Source of the DNA: Solwaraspora sp. WMMA2056
Lineage (GTDB): Bacteria; Actinomycetota; Actinomycetes; Mycobacteriales; Micromonosporaceae
Reading direction: 5' to 3'
Length of the DNA: 64,000 bases
Assembly: GCF_030345095.1 (NCBI RefSeq)
Contig: NZ_CP128360.1
Coordinates: 1,736,001-1,800,000, forward strand
Shown: positions 35,768-44,580 of the stretch, in pieces
How the letters are laid out: each line of letters begins with the position of its first letter
How positions within the stretch are numbered: the first letter of the stretch is position 1
Made by a program: the position numbers and the translations under genes
Notes under the pieces: generated by a model
Databases searched by the model: none
Seen by the model: only the letters and a program-made list of their open reading frames with translations
What the model was told of the DNA's origin: nothing

Positions 35768-35773
35768 TAGTCT
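35768..35773 (+). promoter_or_regulatory. Candidate -10 (TAGTCT) of the ABC exporter operon
   Basis: TAGTCT is nine bases before ATG 35783, with TTGCCG at 35748-35753 as a poorly spaced (14 bases) -35. No Shine-Dalgarno precedes the ATG, so a leaderless or very short-leader transcript is likely. Confidence 0.4.
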
Positions 35774-35782
35774 CGCTGAGTC

Positions 35783-37492
35783 ATGCGCCCGTTACCCGAA
35801 CCCGATCCCGGAGTGCCCGACGCACGGTCGCCCGGGCGGTACCTGCTGTGGCTGGTCGGCAGGGTGGGTCCGGCCCTGACGGCAGCCGCGCTGCTGTCGG
35901 TGGTGTGGACGGTGAGTCAGGCGTTGATGCCGGCGGTGGTCGGGGTGGCAATCGACAGTGGACTCACTGACCGGGACGCCGCCGCCCTGCGTAACTGGGG
36001 ACTGGTCCTGCTCGGTCTGGGGCTGCTCCAGGCCACCGCCGGAGTCGTCCTGCACCGGTTCGCGGTGTTCGTCTGGCTGTCCACGGCCTACCGGACCACC
36101 CAGATCACCGTACGGCAGGCCAACCGACTCGGTGCCGCCCTGCCGAAACGGCTGGCCACCGGCGAGGTGGTGAGCATCGGTACCGCCGACATCAGCAACC
36201 TCGGCAGCGCCATCGAGATCGTCAGCCGGGCCAGTGGGGCGCTCGTCGCGATCGTGGTGATCACCGCGATCCTGCTGGCCACCTCGGTGCCGCTCGGGCT
36301 CGTGGTGCTGGTCGGCGTACCGCTGCTGATGGCCGTGGTGGGCGGCCTGGTCCGGCCGTTGCACCGCCACCAGCAGGTGTACCGCGATCAGCAGGCCACC
36401 CTGGCGACGCTCGCGAACGACATCGTCACCGGGTTGCGGATCGTGCGTGGGGTGGGTGGCGAGCGGGTCCTCACGTCCCGCTACCGGACCGAATCGCAGG
36501 AGCTGCGCCGACGCGGCGTCCGGGTCGCCGGGGTCGAGTCCCTGCTCGAAGCCACCCAGCTGCTGCTGCCCGGCATGTTCCTGGTCCTGGTGACCTGGCT
36601 GGGAGCCCGGTTCACGCTGTCCGGTGAGATCACCGTCGGCCAGCTGGTGGCGTTCTACGGATACACCGCCTTCCTGGTCGGCCCGATCCGGACGCTCAGC
36701 GAGTTCATCACCACCGAGACCACCGGGTACGTCGCGGCCCGCCGGGTCGTCGGCCTGCTCGCGTTGGCACCCGAGCTGACCGACCCGCCCGAGCCAAAGT
36801 CGGTGCCCCGGCTGCCCGGCGTGCTCTTCGACGCGGTCACCGGGTTGCGGGTGGCCCCGGGCCGGCTCACCACTGTCGCGGCCACTGACCCGGCGGCGGC
36901 GACCGCGCTGGCAGACCGGCTCGGGCGCTACGTCGACGCCGAGGTCACCCTGGCCGGCGTACCGCTGCGGGAGCTGGCGCTCGGCGCGGTCCGGGAGCGG
37001 ATTCTGGTGGCCGACAACGACGCCCGGTTGTTCACCGGCCGGCTCCGCGACGAGCTGGACATCGTCGGCGGCGCGGCCGACGACGAACTGACGTCGGCCC
37101 TGGTCGCGGCGAGCGCCACCGACATCGTCGCGGCGCTGCCCGACGGGCTCGACGCCCGCGTCGCCGAGCGGGGCCGGGAGTTCTCCGGCGGTCAACAGCA
37201 GCGGCTCCGGCTGGTCCGGGCGTTGCTGACCGACCCGCCGATTCTTGTCCTGGTCGAGCCGACCAGCGCGGTGGACGCCCACACCGAGGCCCGGATCGCC
37301 GGGCGGCTACGTGCCGCCCGGTCCGGTCGTACCACCGTCGTGTGCAGCACCAGCCCGCTGCTGCTGGACCAGGCGGATCAGGTGGCGTTCCTGCACGACG
37401 GCAAGGTGGTCGCCGAAGGCACTCACCGGGCGTTGCTGGAGCGTGAGCCACGGTACGCGGCCCTGGTCACTCGGGGTGGTGACCAGCCGTGA
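35783..37492 (+). CDS. ABC exporter half-transporter with dead ATPase domain (subunit A)
   Basis: A 569-residue fused membrane and nucleotide-binding protein. Six transmembrane helices occupy the first 310 residues or so. The ATPase domain keeps a canonical signature FSGGQQQR (about 467-474) but has lost most catalytic parts. The Walker A loop is replaced by a stretch around AATDPAAATALADRL, the Q-loop glutamine is missing (VADND), Walker B reads ILVLVEP with Val in place of the Asp, and the switch histidine is replaced (CSTSP). It should not hydrolyse ATP itself but can provide the signature for its partner. It is coupled to subunit B by a four-base overlap. The substrate is unknown. Confidence 0.88.
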   Translation: MRPLPEPDPGVPDARSPGRYLLWLVGRVGPALTAAALLSVVWTVSQALMPAVVGVAIDSGLTDRDAAALRNWGLVLLGLGLLQATAGVVLHRFAVFVWLSTAYRTTQITVRQANRLGAALPKRLATGEVVSIGTADISNLGSAIEIVSRASGALVAIVVITAILLATSVPLGLVVLVGVPLLMAVVGGLVRPLHRHQQVYRDQQATLATLANDIVTGLRIVRGVGGERVLTSRYRTESQELRRRGVRVAGVESLLEATQLLLPGMFLVLVTWLGARFTLSGEITVGQLVAFYGYTAFLVGPIRTLSEFITTETTGYVAARRVVGLLALAPELTDPPEPKSVPRLPGVLFDAVTGLRVAPGRLTTVAATDPAAATALADRLGRYVDAEVTLAGVPLRELALGAVRERILVADNDARLFTGRLRDELDIVGGAADDELTSALVAASATDIVAALPDGLDARVAERGREFSGGQQQRLRLVRALLTDPPILVLVEPTSAVDAHTEARIAGRLRAARSGRTTVVCSTSPLLLDQADQVAFLHDGKVVAEGTHRALLEREPRYAALVTRGGDQP

Positions 37493-39285
37493 CCACGCTT
37501 GCGGTGGCCGGGCCGGCGCAGGTCCGTCGATACACCCGTACGGTGATCAGCCGGCACCCCCGGATGCTCGCCACCGCGATCGCCCTGCACGCGGCGGCGG
37601 CGGTCGCCGGGCTCGCCGCGCCGAGGCTGCTGGGCGGCCTGGTCGAGGCGTTGTCCGCCGGTACCGTCGCCGCGACGGTGGACCGTACCGCGTCGGCCAT
37701 CGCGGGGTTCCTGATCCTGCAGTCGGTGTTGGCCCGCTACGCTCACGTCGCCTCGTCGCGACTCGGTGAGCGGGTGCTCGCCACGCTGCGGGAGGAGTTC
37801 GTCGAGCGGGTGCTGGCCATCCCGCTGGTCACGGTGGAGCGGGCCGGCACCGGTGACCTGCTGACTCGTACCTCGCGTGATGTGTCGGCGCTGTCGCGTA
37901 CGGTGCGTTTCGCGGTCCCGGAGACGCTGATCGCGCTCAGCACGGCGATCTTCATCGTCGGTGCCCTGGTCCTGCTCGGCCCGCTGATCGCGGTGCCCTG
38001 CCTGATCGTGGTCCCGCTGCTGTGGGCCGGCACCCGCTGGTACCTGCGTCGGGCCCCGGAGGGCTATCTGCGGGAGAGCGCCGCCTACGCGGACATCACC
38101 GACGGGTTGAGTGAGACCGTCGAGGGGGCGCGGACCGTGGAGGCGCTGCGGCAGCAGGACCGCCGCCGGCTGCGCACCGACACCGACATCCGCCGCCAGT
38201 ACGCCGCCGAGCGCTACACCTTGTGGTTGCGGACCGTCTGGTTCCCGATCATCGAGATCGGGTACGTGGTGCCGGTCGTTGCCACCCTGGTGATCGGTGG
38301 GTGGTTCCATCTGCGGGGCTGGGTCAGCCTCGGCCAGGTCACCGCCGCCGTCATCTATGTGCAGATGCTCAGCGGACCGCTGGACCGGCTGCTCAACTGG
38401 CTCGACGAGCTGCAGGTCGGCGGCGCGTCGCTGGCCCGACTGCTCGGCGTCGCGCAGGACGACGGCCCGTCGCCCGAGCCGGCGGCCGGTTCGACGGATC
38501 CGGTGGCCGGTTCGGCGGAGCCGGTCGCCGCCCGGGACGTCCGGTTCAGCTACGTCGACGGGTACGAGGTGCTGCGCGGGGTGACCCTGGTGCCGCAGCC
38601 GGGGGAGCGGATTGCCATCGTCGGACCGTCCGGCGCAGGCAAGTCCACCCTCGGCCGGCTGCTCGCCGGTGTGCTGCGGCCCACCGCCGGGGCGGTCACC
38701 GTCGGCGGGGTGCCGCTGGCCGACCTCGACCCCGACCGGCTGCGCTCCCAGGTCGCCCTGGTCACCCAGGAGCATCATGTCTTCATCGGCACGGTCCGGG
38801 ACAACGTGGCGATGGTCCGGCCGGACGCCACCGACGACCAGGTGCGGGCCGCCCTGGCGGCGGTCGACGCGCTCGACTGGGCGACCGAGCTGCCGGCGGG
38901 ACTGGCCACTGTGGTCGGTGCCGGCGGGCATCCGCTGTCGGCGGCTCAGGCACAGCAGTTGGCGCTGGCCCGGCTGGTGTTGGCCGATCCGCAGACGTTG
39001 GTGCTGGACGAGGCGACCTCGCTGATCGATCCGCGTACCGCCCGGCAGCTGGAACGCTCGCTGGCCGCGGTGCTGCACGGGCGGACGGTGATCGCGATCG
39101 CGCACCGGCTGTTCTCCGCCCACGACGCCGACCGGATCGCAGTGGTGGAGGACGGCCAGATCAGCGAGCTGGGTTCGCACGACGAGCTGGTCGCCGCCGG
39201 TGGCTCGTACGCCGCACTGTGGCGGTCCTGGCACGGCGCGGACACCGCCACCGGTGCGGACACCGCTACCGACGCGCGCGGCTGA
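37489..39285 (+). CDS. ABC exporter half-transporter with intact Walker motifs (subunit B)
   Basis: A 598-residue fused exporter, GTG start overlapping subunit A. Walker A is VGPSGAGKSTLG (about residue 378), the Q-loop VTQEHHVF, Walker B TLVLDEATSLID and the switch histidine AIAHRL are intact. The signature motif, however, reads HPLSAAQAQQ instead of LSGGQ. So it lacks exactly the part that subunit A has kept. The pair should form one working and one dead ATP site. The linker has short in-frame repeats (DPVAGSAEPVAA), and the C-terminus ends in a doubled GADTAT. Confidence 0.9.
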   Translation: MTTLAVAGPAQVRRYTRTVISRHPRMLATAIALHAAAAVAGLAAPRLLGGLVEALSAGTVAATVDRTASAIAGFLILQSVLARYAHVASSRLGERVLATLREEFVERVLAIPLVTVERAGTGDLLTRTSRDVSALSRTVRFAVPETLIALSTAIFIVGALVLLGPLIAVPCLIVVPLLWAGTRWYLRRAPEGYLRESAAYADITDGLSETVEGARTVEALRQQDRRRLRTDTDIRRQYAAERYTLWLRTVWFPIIEIGYVVPVVATLVIGGWFHLRGWVSLGQVTAAVIYVQMLSGPLDRLLNWLDELQVGGASLARLLGVAQDDGPSPEPAAGSTDPVAGSAEPVAARDVRFSYVDGYEVLRGVTLVPQPGERIAIVGPSGAGKSTLGRLLAGVLRPTAGAVTVGGVPLADLDPDRLRSQVALVTQEHHVFIGTVRDNVAMVRPDATDDQVRAALAAVDALDWATELPAGLATVVGAGGHPLSAAQAQQLALARLVLADPQTLVLDEATSLIDPRTARQLERSLAAVLHGRTVIAIAHRLFSAHDADRIAVVEDGQISELGSHDELVAAGGSYAALWRSWHGADTATGADTATDARG

Positions 39286-39297
39286 CCGGCGCGCGGG

Positions 39298-40485
39298 CTA
39301 ACCGGTGGTGGCGTCGAGGGGGTCGGCGAGCAGCTGCTCGAAGGCGAGTTCGGCGGCCCCGATCAGCGGGGCGTCGTCGCCGAGTTTCGGAGTGCGCAGC
39401 CGGACGTGTTCCCGGCAGGCCGGCAACGCGATCGAGTTGAGCCGGCTGCGGACGTGGGCCGCCGCCGCCAGGTAGACGTCGCGCAGCGTACCGCCGAAGA
39501 CCACGGTCTCCGGGTTGAAGATGTTGACCAGGTTGGCGACGCCGAAACCGAGCCAGTCGCCGACCTGGCGGATCGCGGCCTGGGCCAGCCCGTCGCCCCG
39601 GTCGGCGGCGTCGACGACGGCGAGCACCGCCTCGCGGCCGATCGCCCCGGTGCGGCCGGCGGCCTGGATCAGGGCGTGTTCGCCGATCTCGGTCTCCCAG
39701 CAGCCCCGGGAGCCGCACAGGCAGGGCCGGCCGCCGGGGTGCACCACCATGTGGCCGACCTCGCCGCCGTACCCGCCGTGGCCGGTGACCCGGCGGCCAC
39801 CGGCGATGATCCCGGCGCCGACGCCGACGTCGCCGTACAGGTAGATGACATGGTCGCAGCCGACGGCGGCCCCTCGGGCGTGTTCGGCCAGCGCGCAGAG
39901 GTCGGAGACGTTGCCGACCAGGACGCCCCGGTCGTCGCCGAGCGCCTCGGCCAGGGCCGCGCCGAGCGGTTCGTCGACCCAGCCCATGGTGGGCCCGAGC
40001 CGGACCATGCCGTCGTCGCGGCGGACCATGCCGCTGACCGCGACGCCGCTGCCGACGAAGACCGACCCGGCCGGCACCGACTGGTGCAGTTCCTTGACGA
40101 AGCCGGCGAGCGGGCCGACCGCCTCGGCGGCGAGGGTGCCCCGGGGCCGGTCGGCGGTGCGGACGTCGAGGATCCGGCCCCCGAGTCCGACCCGGGCGGC
40201 CCGCAACCGGTCGACCTCGATGCTCAGCGCGTACGCATACACCCGTTGGGACTCGGGCCGGACGACCAGTGACGGTCGTCCGGCCCGGCCCGTTTCCCGG
40301 GATCCGCCCTCGCTGACCAGGCCGGCGCCGGCCAGGTCAGCGGTGAGCGCGCCGATGGTGCTGCGGTTGAGCCCGAGGGTGGTGGTCAGCTCGGCGCGGG
40401 TGGTCGCCCCGTGCAGGTGGACGTGGCGCAGCAGCGCCCCCAGGTTCTGCCGGCGGATCTCCTCCTGGCTGGGCCCTGCCCGCAT
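39298..40485 (-). CDS. ROK-family transcriptional regulator (XylR-like)
   Basis: A 395-residue ROK repressor. The N-terminal winged helix (ALLRHVHLHGATTRAEL, LGLNRSTIGALTADLAGAGL) is followed by a sugar-kinase-like domain with ligand loop GVGAGIIAGG and the zinc motif GRPCLCGSRGCWE (CxCGxxGC). It starts 19 bases after the sugar permease, so it belongs to the same operon and probably controls it in response to a sugar such as xylose. It is convergent with the ABC exporter. Confidence 0.9.
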   Translation of the reverse strand: MRAGPSQEEIRRQNLGALLRHVHLHGATTRAELTTTLGLNRSTIGALTADLAGAGLVSEGGSRETGRAGRPSLVVRPESQRVYAYALSIEVDRLRAARVGLGGRILDVRTADRPRGTLAAEAVGPLAGFVKELHQSVPAGSVFVGSGVAVSGMVRRDDGMVRLGPTMGWVDEPLGAALAEALGDDRGVLVGNVSDLCALAEHARGAAVGCDHVIYLYGDVGVGAGIIAGGRRVTGHGGYGGEVGHMVVHPGGRPCLCGSRGCWETEIGEHALIQAAGRTGAIGREAVLAVVDAADRGDGLAQAAIRQVGDWLGFGVANLVNIFNPETVVFGGTLRDVYLAAAAHVRSRLNSIALPACREHVRLRTPKLGDDAPLIGAAELAFEQLLADPLDATTG

Positions 40486-40504
40486 CGCGCCGTCGTCTCC
40501 GCGG

Positions 40505-41764
40505 TCATCGGGATCCGGCGGCGGCGGCCCGGCGGCGCGACAGTGCGTCGACGCTGGCGGCCAGCAGCAGCACCAGGCCGGTGAAGACGAACTTCACGCC
40601 GGATTCGACGTTGAGCAGTCCCATGCCGTTCTCGATCACCGCGACCACGGCACCGCCGAGGACGGCGTCGAGGACCCGGCCCTTGCCGCCGAAGAGGCTG
40701 GTGCCGCCGATCACCGCGGCGCCGACGGCGAACAGCAGCACGTTGCTGCCGCCGGTGTTGGCGTCCACCGAGTTGGCCCGGCTGGCGGCGACGATGCCGC
40801 CGACGGCGGCCATCGAGGAGCAGATCATGAACGCGGAGATCCGGATCCGGTCGACGTTGATGCCGGCCCGGCGGGCGGCCTCGCGGTTGCCGCCGACGGC
40901 GTAGATGTGCCGACCGTACGCGGTGCGCTTGAGGACGAAGGTCCAGAAGATCAGCAGTACGACGATGATCGGGACCACGATCGGCACCCCGCGCAGCGAG
41001 GCGAACAGCGGGTTGACCGCGCGCTCCTGGTTGAGGATGTAGACGGCCGATCCGGCGACCGCGACCAGCACGCCGATGCGGGCCAGGACCACCACCATCG
41101 GGTCGGTGACCAGGCCCTTGGCGGAGCGGCTGCGGTAGCGCAGCAGTTGGATCGCGGCGAAACCGGCCACCCCGACGCCGAAGATCGCCCAGCCGATGAC
41201 CGGCGGGACGTTGCGGTTGACGATCGCGATCAGCACGTTGTCGCGGATCGACACGTTGCGGCCGCCGTCGATCAGCAGCAGCACGGTGCCCTGGAAGGCG
41301 AGGAACGCGGCGAGGGTGACCACGAACGACGGGATGCCGACTTTCGCGACGAGGACGCCGAGGACGGTGCCGATCAGGGTGCCGGTGGCGACCGCCGCGA
41401 GGACCGCCACGTACCAGGGCAGGCCCATCTCGGTGGAGACGACCGCCAGGATCGCGGCGCAGACCCCGCTGGCGAAGCCGGCGGAGAGGTCGATCTCCCC
41501 GAGCAGCAGGACGAAGATCAGCCCCATCGCGATCAGGGCGACCGCACCGCCCTGGATGAACAGGTTGGCGAAGTTGCCGGCGGTGAGGAAGTTGGGCCGC
41601 ACGATCGAGAAGACGGTGCAGAGTACGACGAGGCCGAGGATGGCCGGCAACGCGCCGAGGTCGCCGCCGCGGACCCGGGAGAAGTAGTTGCGCAGGTGTT
41701 CGCCGACACCTGGCGAGGCGACCGGGGTCGCCGGCCGCTGGGCTGTCGAGGTGGCGGTGCTCAT
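40505..41764 (-). CDS. Sugar ABC transporter permease (XylH/RbsC family)
   Basis: A 419-residue permease with about 10-12 hydrophobic segments. Family signatures are LLGEIDLSAGFASGVCAAI and AVGGNREAARRAGINV (coupling region), then GGTSLFGGKGRVLDAVLGG. ATG 41764 overlaps the ATPase stop by four bases. XylH-type proteins are larger than RbsC and fit this length. It imports a monosaccharide with the ATPase and binding protein encoded upstream. Confidence 0.9.
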   Translation of the reverse strand: MSTATSTAQRPATPVASPGVGEHLRNYFSRVRGGDLGALPAILGLVVLCTVFSIVRPNFLTAGNFANLFIQGGAVALIAMGLIFVLLLGEIDLSAGFASGVCAAILAVVSTEMGLPWYVAVLAAVATGTLIGTVLGVLVAKVGIPSFVVTLAAFLAFQGTVLLLIDGGRNVSIRDNVLIAIVNRNVPPVIGWAIFGVGVAGFAAIQLLRYRSRSAKGLVTDPMVVVLARIGVLVAVAGSAVYILNQERAVNPLFASLRGVPIVVPIIVVLLIFWTFVLKRTAYGRHIYAVGGNREAARRAGINVDRIRISAFMICSSMAAVGGIVAASRANSVDANTGGSNVLLFAVGAAVIGGTSLFGGKGRVLDAVLGGAVVAVIENGMGLLNVESGVKFVFTGLVLLLAASVDALSRRRAAAAGSR

Positions 41765-42564
41765 CGGTCGGCTCCCGGTCCGCTGGTGGTGTACTCGGCG
41801 CCGTTGTCGGCGGGCAGGCCGAGCTGACCGCTGCGGCCGGCGGTGATCAGCTCCACGATCTGCGCGTGGGTGATCTCGGTGCTGCGTACCTGGGCGACCA
41901 TCTGGCCGAGGTACAGCGCGGCGATCCGGTCGGAGACGGCGAAGACGTCGTTCATGTTGTGTGAGATCAGCACGACGGCGAGGCCGTTGTCGGCGAGTCG
42001 GCGGACCAGCTCCAGCACCTGGGCGGTCTGGGCGACGCCGAGCGCGGCGGTGGGCTCGTCGAGGATCACGACCTTGCTGTTCCAGAGCACCGCCTTGGCG
42101 ATGGCGACGGTCTGGCGTTGGCCGCCGGAGAGGCTGGCGACGAGTTGGCGCAGCGACTTGACGGTCCGTACGGAGAGCCCGGCCAGCGTGTCGGCGGCCA
42201 TCTGTTCCATGGTGGTCTCGTCCAGCACGAGCCCGGAGCGCTTCTCCCGCCCGAGGAACATGTTCTGCACGATGTCGAGGTTGTCGCAGAGCGCGAGGTC
42301 CTGGTAGACGACCTCGATGCCGTGCGAGGCGGCGTCGCGCGGGCTGTGGATGTGCACCGGTCGGCCGTCGACCAGGACGTCGCCGCGGTCGATCGGGTGG
42401 ATGCCGCTGATGCACTTGACCAGGGTGGACTTGCCGGCGCCGTTGTCACCGACGAGCGCGGTCACCTCACCGGCGTGGACGTCGAAGTCGACGTTGCGCA
42501 GCACCTGGACGGGGCCGAAGTTCTTGTCGATCCCACGCAGTTGCAGCAGGGGGGTCGCGGACAC
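41761..42564 (-). CDS. Sugar ABC transporter ATP-binding protein
   Basis: A 267-residue single-domain ATPase. Walker A is VGDNGAGKSTLVK, Q-loop VYQDLALCDNLD, signature LSGGQRQTVAIA, Walker B VVILDEPTAALG, switch LISHNM. Most sugar ATPases of this class (XylG, RbsA) carry two ATPase domains in about 500 residues; this is the half-length version that probably works as a homodimer. GTG 42564 has AAGGAG eight bases upstream. Confidence 0.92.
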   Translation of the reverse strand: MSATPLLQLRGIDKNFGPVQVLRNVDFDVHAGEVTALVGDNGAGKSTLVKCISGIHPIDRGDVLVDGRPVHIHSPRDAASHGIEVVYQDLALCDNLDIVQNMFLGREKRSGLVLDETTMEQMAADTLAGLSVRTVKSLRQLVASLSGGQRQTVAIAKAVLWNSKVVILDEPTAALGVAQTAQVLELVRRLADNGLAVVLISHNMNDVFAVSDRIAALYLGQMVAQVRSTEITHAQIVELITAGRSGQLGLPADNGAEYTTSGPGADR

Positions 42565-42610
42565 GGATGGTCTCCTTCGTGAGGGTGTCCGTCCAGCGGC
42601 GTCGGCGCGT

Positions 42611-42661
42611 CCGCCGCGGGTGTCACCCGGCGATGGTGCTGCCGGGTGACACCCGCGGCGG
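42611..42661 (-). terminator. 21-bp intercistronic hairpin between binding protein and ATPase genes
   Basis: A perfect 21-bp inverted repeat (42611-42631 with 42641-42661) with a nine-base loop, in the gap between the binding-protein stop and the ATPase start. Such elements usually act as partial terminators or 3' stabilisers so that the binding protein is made in excess. Confidence 0.75.
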
Positions 42662-42690
42662 GGCTGCCGGGCCGGGCCGGCGACGCCGGG

Positions 42691-43794
42691 TCAGCTGATG
42701 CCGGCCTCGGTGCAGAGCGCGGCGAACTCACCGGTGCAGAGTTCCTCGGCGGTGACGTAGCCGTCGTTGACCACGTCGACGACGTTGTCCTTGTAGATGG
42801 CCTGCGGGGTGAGCAGGACCGCCGGCACCTCGCGGTTGGTCTCCGTGTCGGTGACGGTCTGCGCGACCTCCTTGCGCTCGCCCTTGGCCAGCCCGATGGC
42901 CAGCTCCGCGGCGGCCTGCGCCTCAGCCTTGATCGCCTTGTAGACGGTCATGCACTGGTCGCCGGCGAGGATGTTCTGCAGGCCCTGCGGGGTGGCGTCC
43001 TGGCCGGTGACCGGGACCTTGCCGTTGAGCTGGTTGCGCTTGAGGACCGAGATGGCGGCGTTGCCGAGGCCGTCGTTGGCGGCCAGCACACCGTCGATCT
43101 TGCCGCCGGTCTGGGTCAGCATCTGCTCGAAGATCGTCGCGGCCTGGGTGTTGTCCCAGTCCGGCACCCACTGGTCCGGGCCCTTGGTGTACTCGCCGGA
43201 GCTGTACTTGGGGTCGAGGACCCCGTCGTAGCCGGCCTTGAACAGGGTGGCGTTGTTGTCGGTCTGCGAGCCGTTGAGGGTGGCGATCGTCGGGTTCTGC
43301 ACCCCGGCGTCGGTCAGGCACTTGACCAGGCCCTCGCCCTGCAGCTTGCCGACGGCCTCGTTGTCGAAGCTGACGTAGTACTCGGCGGAGCCGCCGAGGG
43401 TCAGCCGGTCGTAGTCGATCGTGGCGACGCCCTGCTGCTTGGCCTTGTCGAGCACGGCCTTGCCGGTGCCGGAGTCCAGGTTGACGATCATCAGGACGGT
43501 GACGCCGTCGGTGATCATCTGGTCGGCGAGGGTCTGGAACTGGGCCTTGTCGCCCTGCGCGTTCTGGATGGTCGAGTCGACGCCGGCGGCCTTGAAGGCC
43601 TCTTCCAGGAAGCGCCGGTCGGCGGTCTCCCAGCGGTCGGAGGAGGCGCTGTCCGGCAGGATCACGCCGATCTTCGGGGTCGGGGTGTCGCCGGTGCCGG
43701 TGCCGGTGCCGGTGCCGCTGTCGTTGCCGCAGGCGGTCAGGCCGCCGGCGAGCAGAATGCCGGCGGCGGCGGTGCTGAGGATCCCTTTGCGCAT
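42691..43794 (-). CDS. Sugar ABC transporter substrate-binding lipoprotein (XylF-like)
   Basis: A 367-residue Peripla_BP_4 protein. ATG 43794 has AAAGGA eight bases upstream. The signal peptide ends in GGLTACG with Cys22 as lipid site. A glycine-threonine linker from a 6-bp tandem repeat follows, then KIGVILPDSASSDRWETADR, typical of the xylose-binding branch. DYDRLTLGG and AANDGLGNAAI line the ligand cleft. It is the first gene of the sugar operon and should deliver a monosaccharide, most likely xylose, which is inferred from family and the ROK regulator. Confidence 0.9.
   Translation of the reverse strand: MRKGILSTAAAGILLAGGLTACGNDSGTGTGTGTGDTPTPKIGVILPDSASSDRWETADRRFLEEAFKAAGVDSTIQNAQGDKAQFQTLADQMITDGVTVLMIVNLDSGTGKAVLDKAKQQGVATIDYDRLTLGGSAEYYVSFDNEAVGKLQGEGLVKCLTDAGVQNPTIATLNGSQTDNNATLFKAGYDGVLDPKYSSGEYTKGPDQWVPDWDNTQAATIFEQMLTQTGGKIDGVLAANDGLGNAAISVLKRNQLNGKVPVTGQDATPQGLQNILAGDQCMTVYKAIKAEAQAAAELAIGLAKGERKEVAQTVTDTETNREVPAVLLTPQAIYKDNVVDVVNDGYVTAEELCTGEFAALCTEAGIS
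43691..43714. repeat. 6-bp tandem repeat in the lipoprotein linker
   Basis: Four perfect copies of CCGGTG encode the Gly-Thr repeat just after the lipid-anchored cysteine. Copy-number change would lengthen or shorten the tether in frame. Confidence 0.75.
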
Positions 43795-43964
43795 CGCTCG
43801 GGTCCTTTCGGAGGGTGATGTGTCGCGTACAAGGAGGTGGTGCTGCTCGTGCGTGCTGAGGTGGTGCTGTCCGTGCGTGAGGTGTGGCTCGCGCGGCGCT
43901 GTGGGCTCCGGAACCCGGCCGGCGAGGGCGACGGCCACAGCTGGGGCGGAGGGCCGTCGTCGTT

Positions 43965-44047
43965 TTGTTGTGTCCGGCAACGTATTAGGAGTGTGGCGGC
44001 GAGCACAAGACCGCTGCCGTCACGAGTTTTGTTGCCAGCGATAACAA
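43965..44047. promoter_or_regulatory. Two candidate ROK-type operators upstream of the sugar operon
   Basis: Two sites share the form TTGTTG-N7-inverted half: 43965-43983 (second half CAACGT) and 44029-44047 (second half TAACAA, one mismatch to a perfect inverted repeat). Both begin within the same GTTTTGTTG direct repeat and their centres are 64 bases apart. Their place upstream of the binding-protein gene and the ROK gene in the operon suggest repression by looping or cooperative binding. This is inference. Confidence 0.5.
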
Positions 44048-44086
44048 TTCAGCAACGTGACGGACATCTGCCCGTCGTCTGCCGGA

Positions 44087-44566
44087 TCAGTGGGCAGCGA
44101 TCGGGGCGAACCGGGCATCGGCGACGGCGGCCAGGTCACCCGGAGCGATACTCAACTGCAACCCGCGCCGGCCCGCCGAGACGTAGACCTCGGCGTACCG
44201 GCCGGCCGAGGCGTCCAGCACCGTCGGCAGCCGCCGGCGCTGCCCGAGCGGGCTGATCCCGCCCCGGACGTACCCGGTGGTCCGCTCCGCCAGCACCCGG
44301 TCGGCGAGCACCGCCCGCTTGCCGCCCAGCGCCACCGCGAACGCCTTGAGGTCCAACTCCCCGGTGACCGGCACGACGCCGACCGCGAGCGCGCCGTCGA
44401 CCTGCGCCACCAGCGTCTTGAACACCTGCGCGGGTGCCACGCCCAGGGCGGCCGCGACCGCCGCGCCGTAGTCGGGCGTTTCCGGCGGCACCTGGTACGG
44501 ATGCACCTGGAACGCAACGCGCCGCTTGGTCAGCAGCGTCGTCGCCGGGGTCGCCGTACCTGCCAT
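44087..44566 (-). CDS. ybaK: YbaK/EbsC-family Cys-tRNA(Pro) deacylase
   Basis: A 159-residue aminoacyl-tRNA editing protein. It contains the substrate-pocket lysine in VFKTLVAQVDGALAVGVVPV and the YVRGGISPLGQRRRLP loop typical of YbaK. It hydrolyses Cys-tRNA(Pro) misacylated by ProRS. ATG 44566 is preceded by TAACGT at eight bases with no ribosome binding site, a likely short or absent leader. Confidence 0.9.
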   Translation of the reverse strand: MAGTATPATTLLTKRRVAFQVHPYQVPPETPDYGAAVAAALGVAPAQVFKTLVAQVDGALAVGVVPVTGELDLKAFAVALGGKRAVLADRVLAERTTGYVRGGISPLGQRRRLPTVLDASAGRYAEVYVSAGRRGLQLSIAPGDLAAVADARFAPIAAH

Positions 44567-44574
44567 GTCCGGCG

Positions 44575-44580
44575 ACGTTA
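44575..44580 (-). promoter_or_regulatory. -10 element (TAACGT) near the ybaK start
   Basis: TAACGT on the minus strand is eight bases before ATG 44566. It overlaps the end of the upstream methyltransferase gene (stop at 44578). Confidence 0.4.

Noticed and set aside
42691-43980. Longer start for the sugar-binding protein
   Set aside because: A start upstream of 43794 would place more than 60 residues before the lipoprotein signal peptide; a good ribosome binding site precedes 43794.
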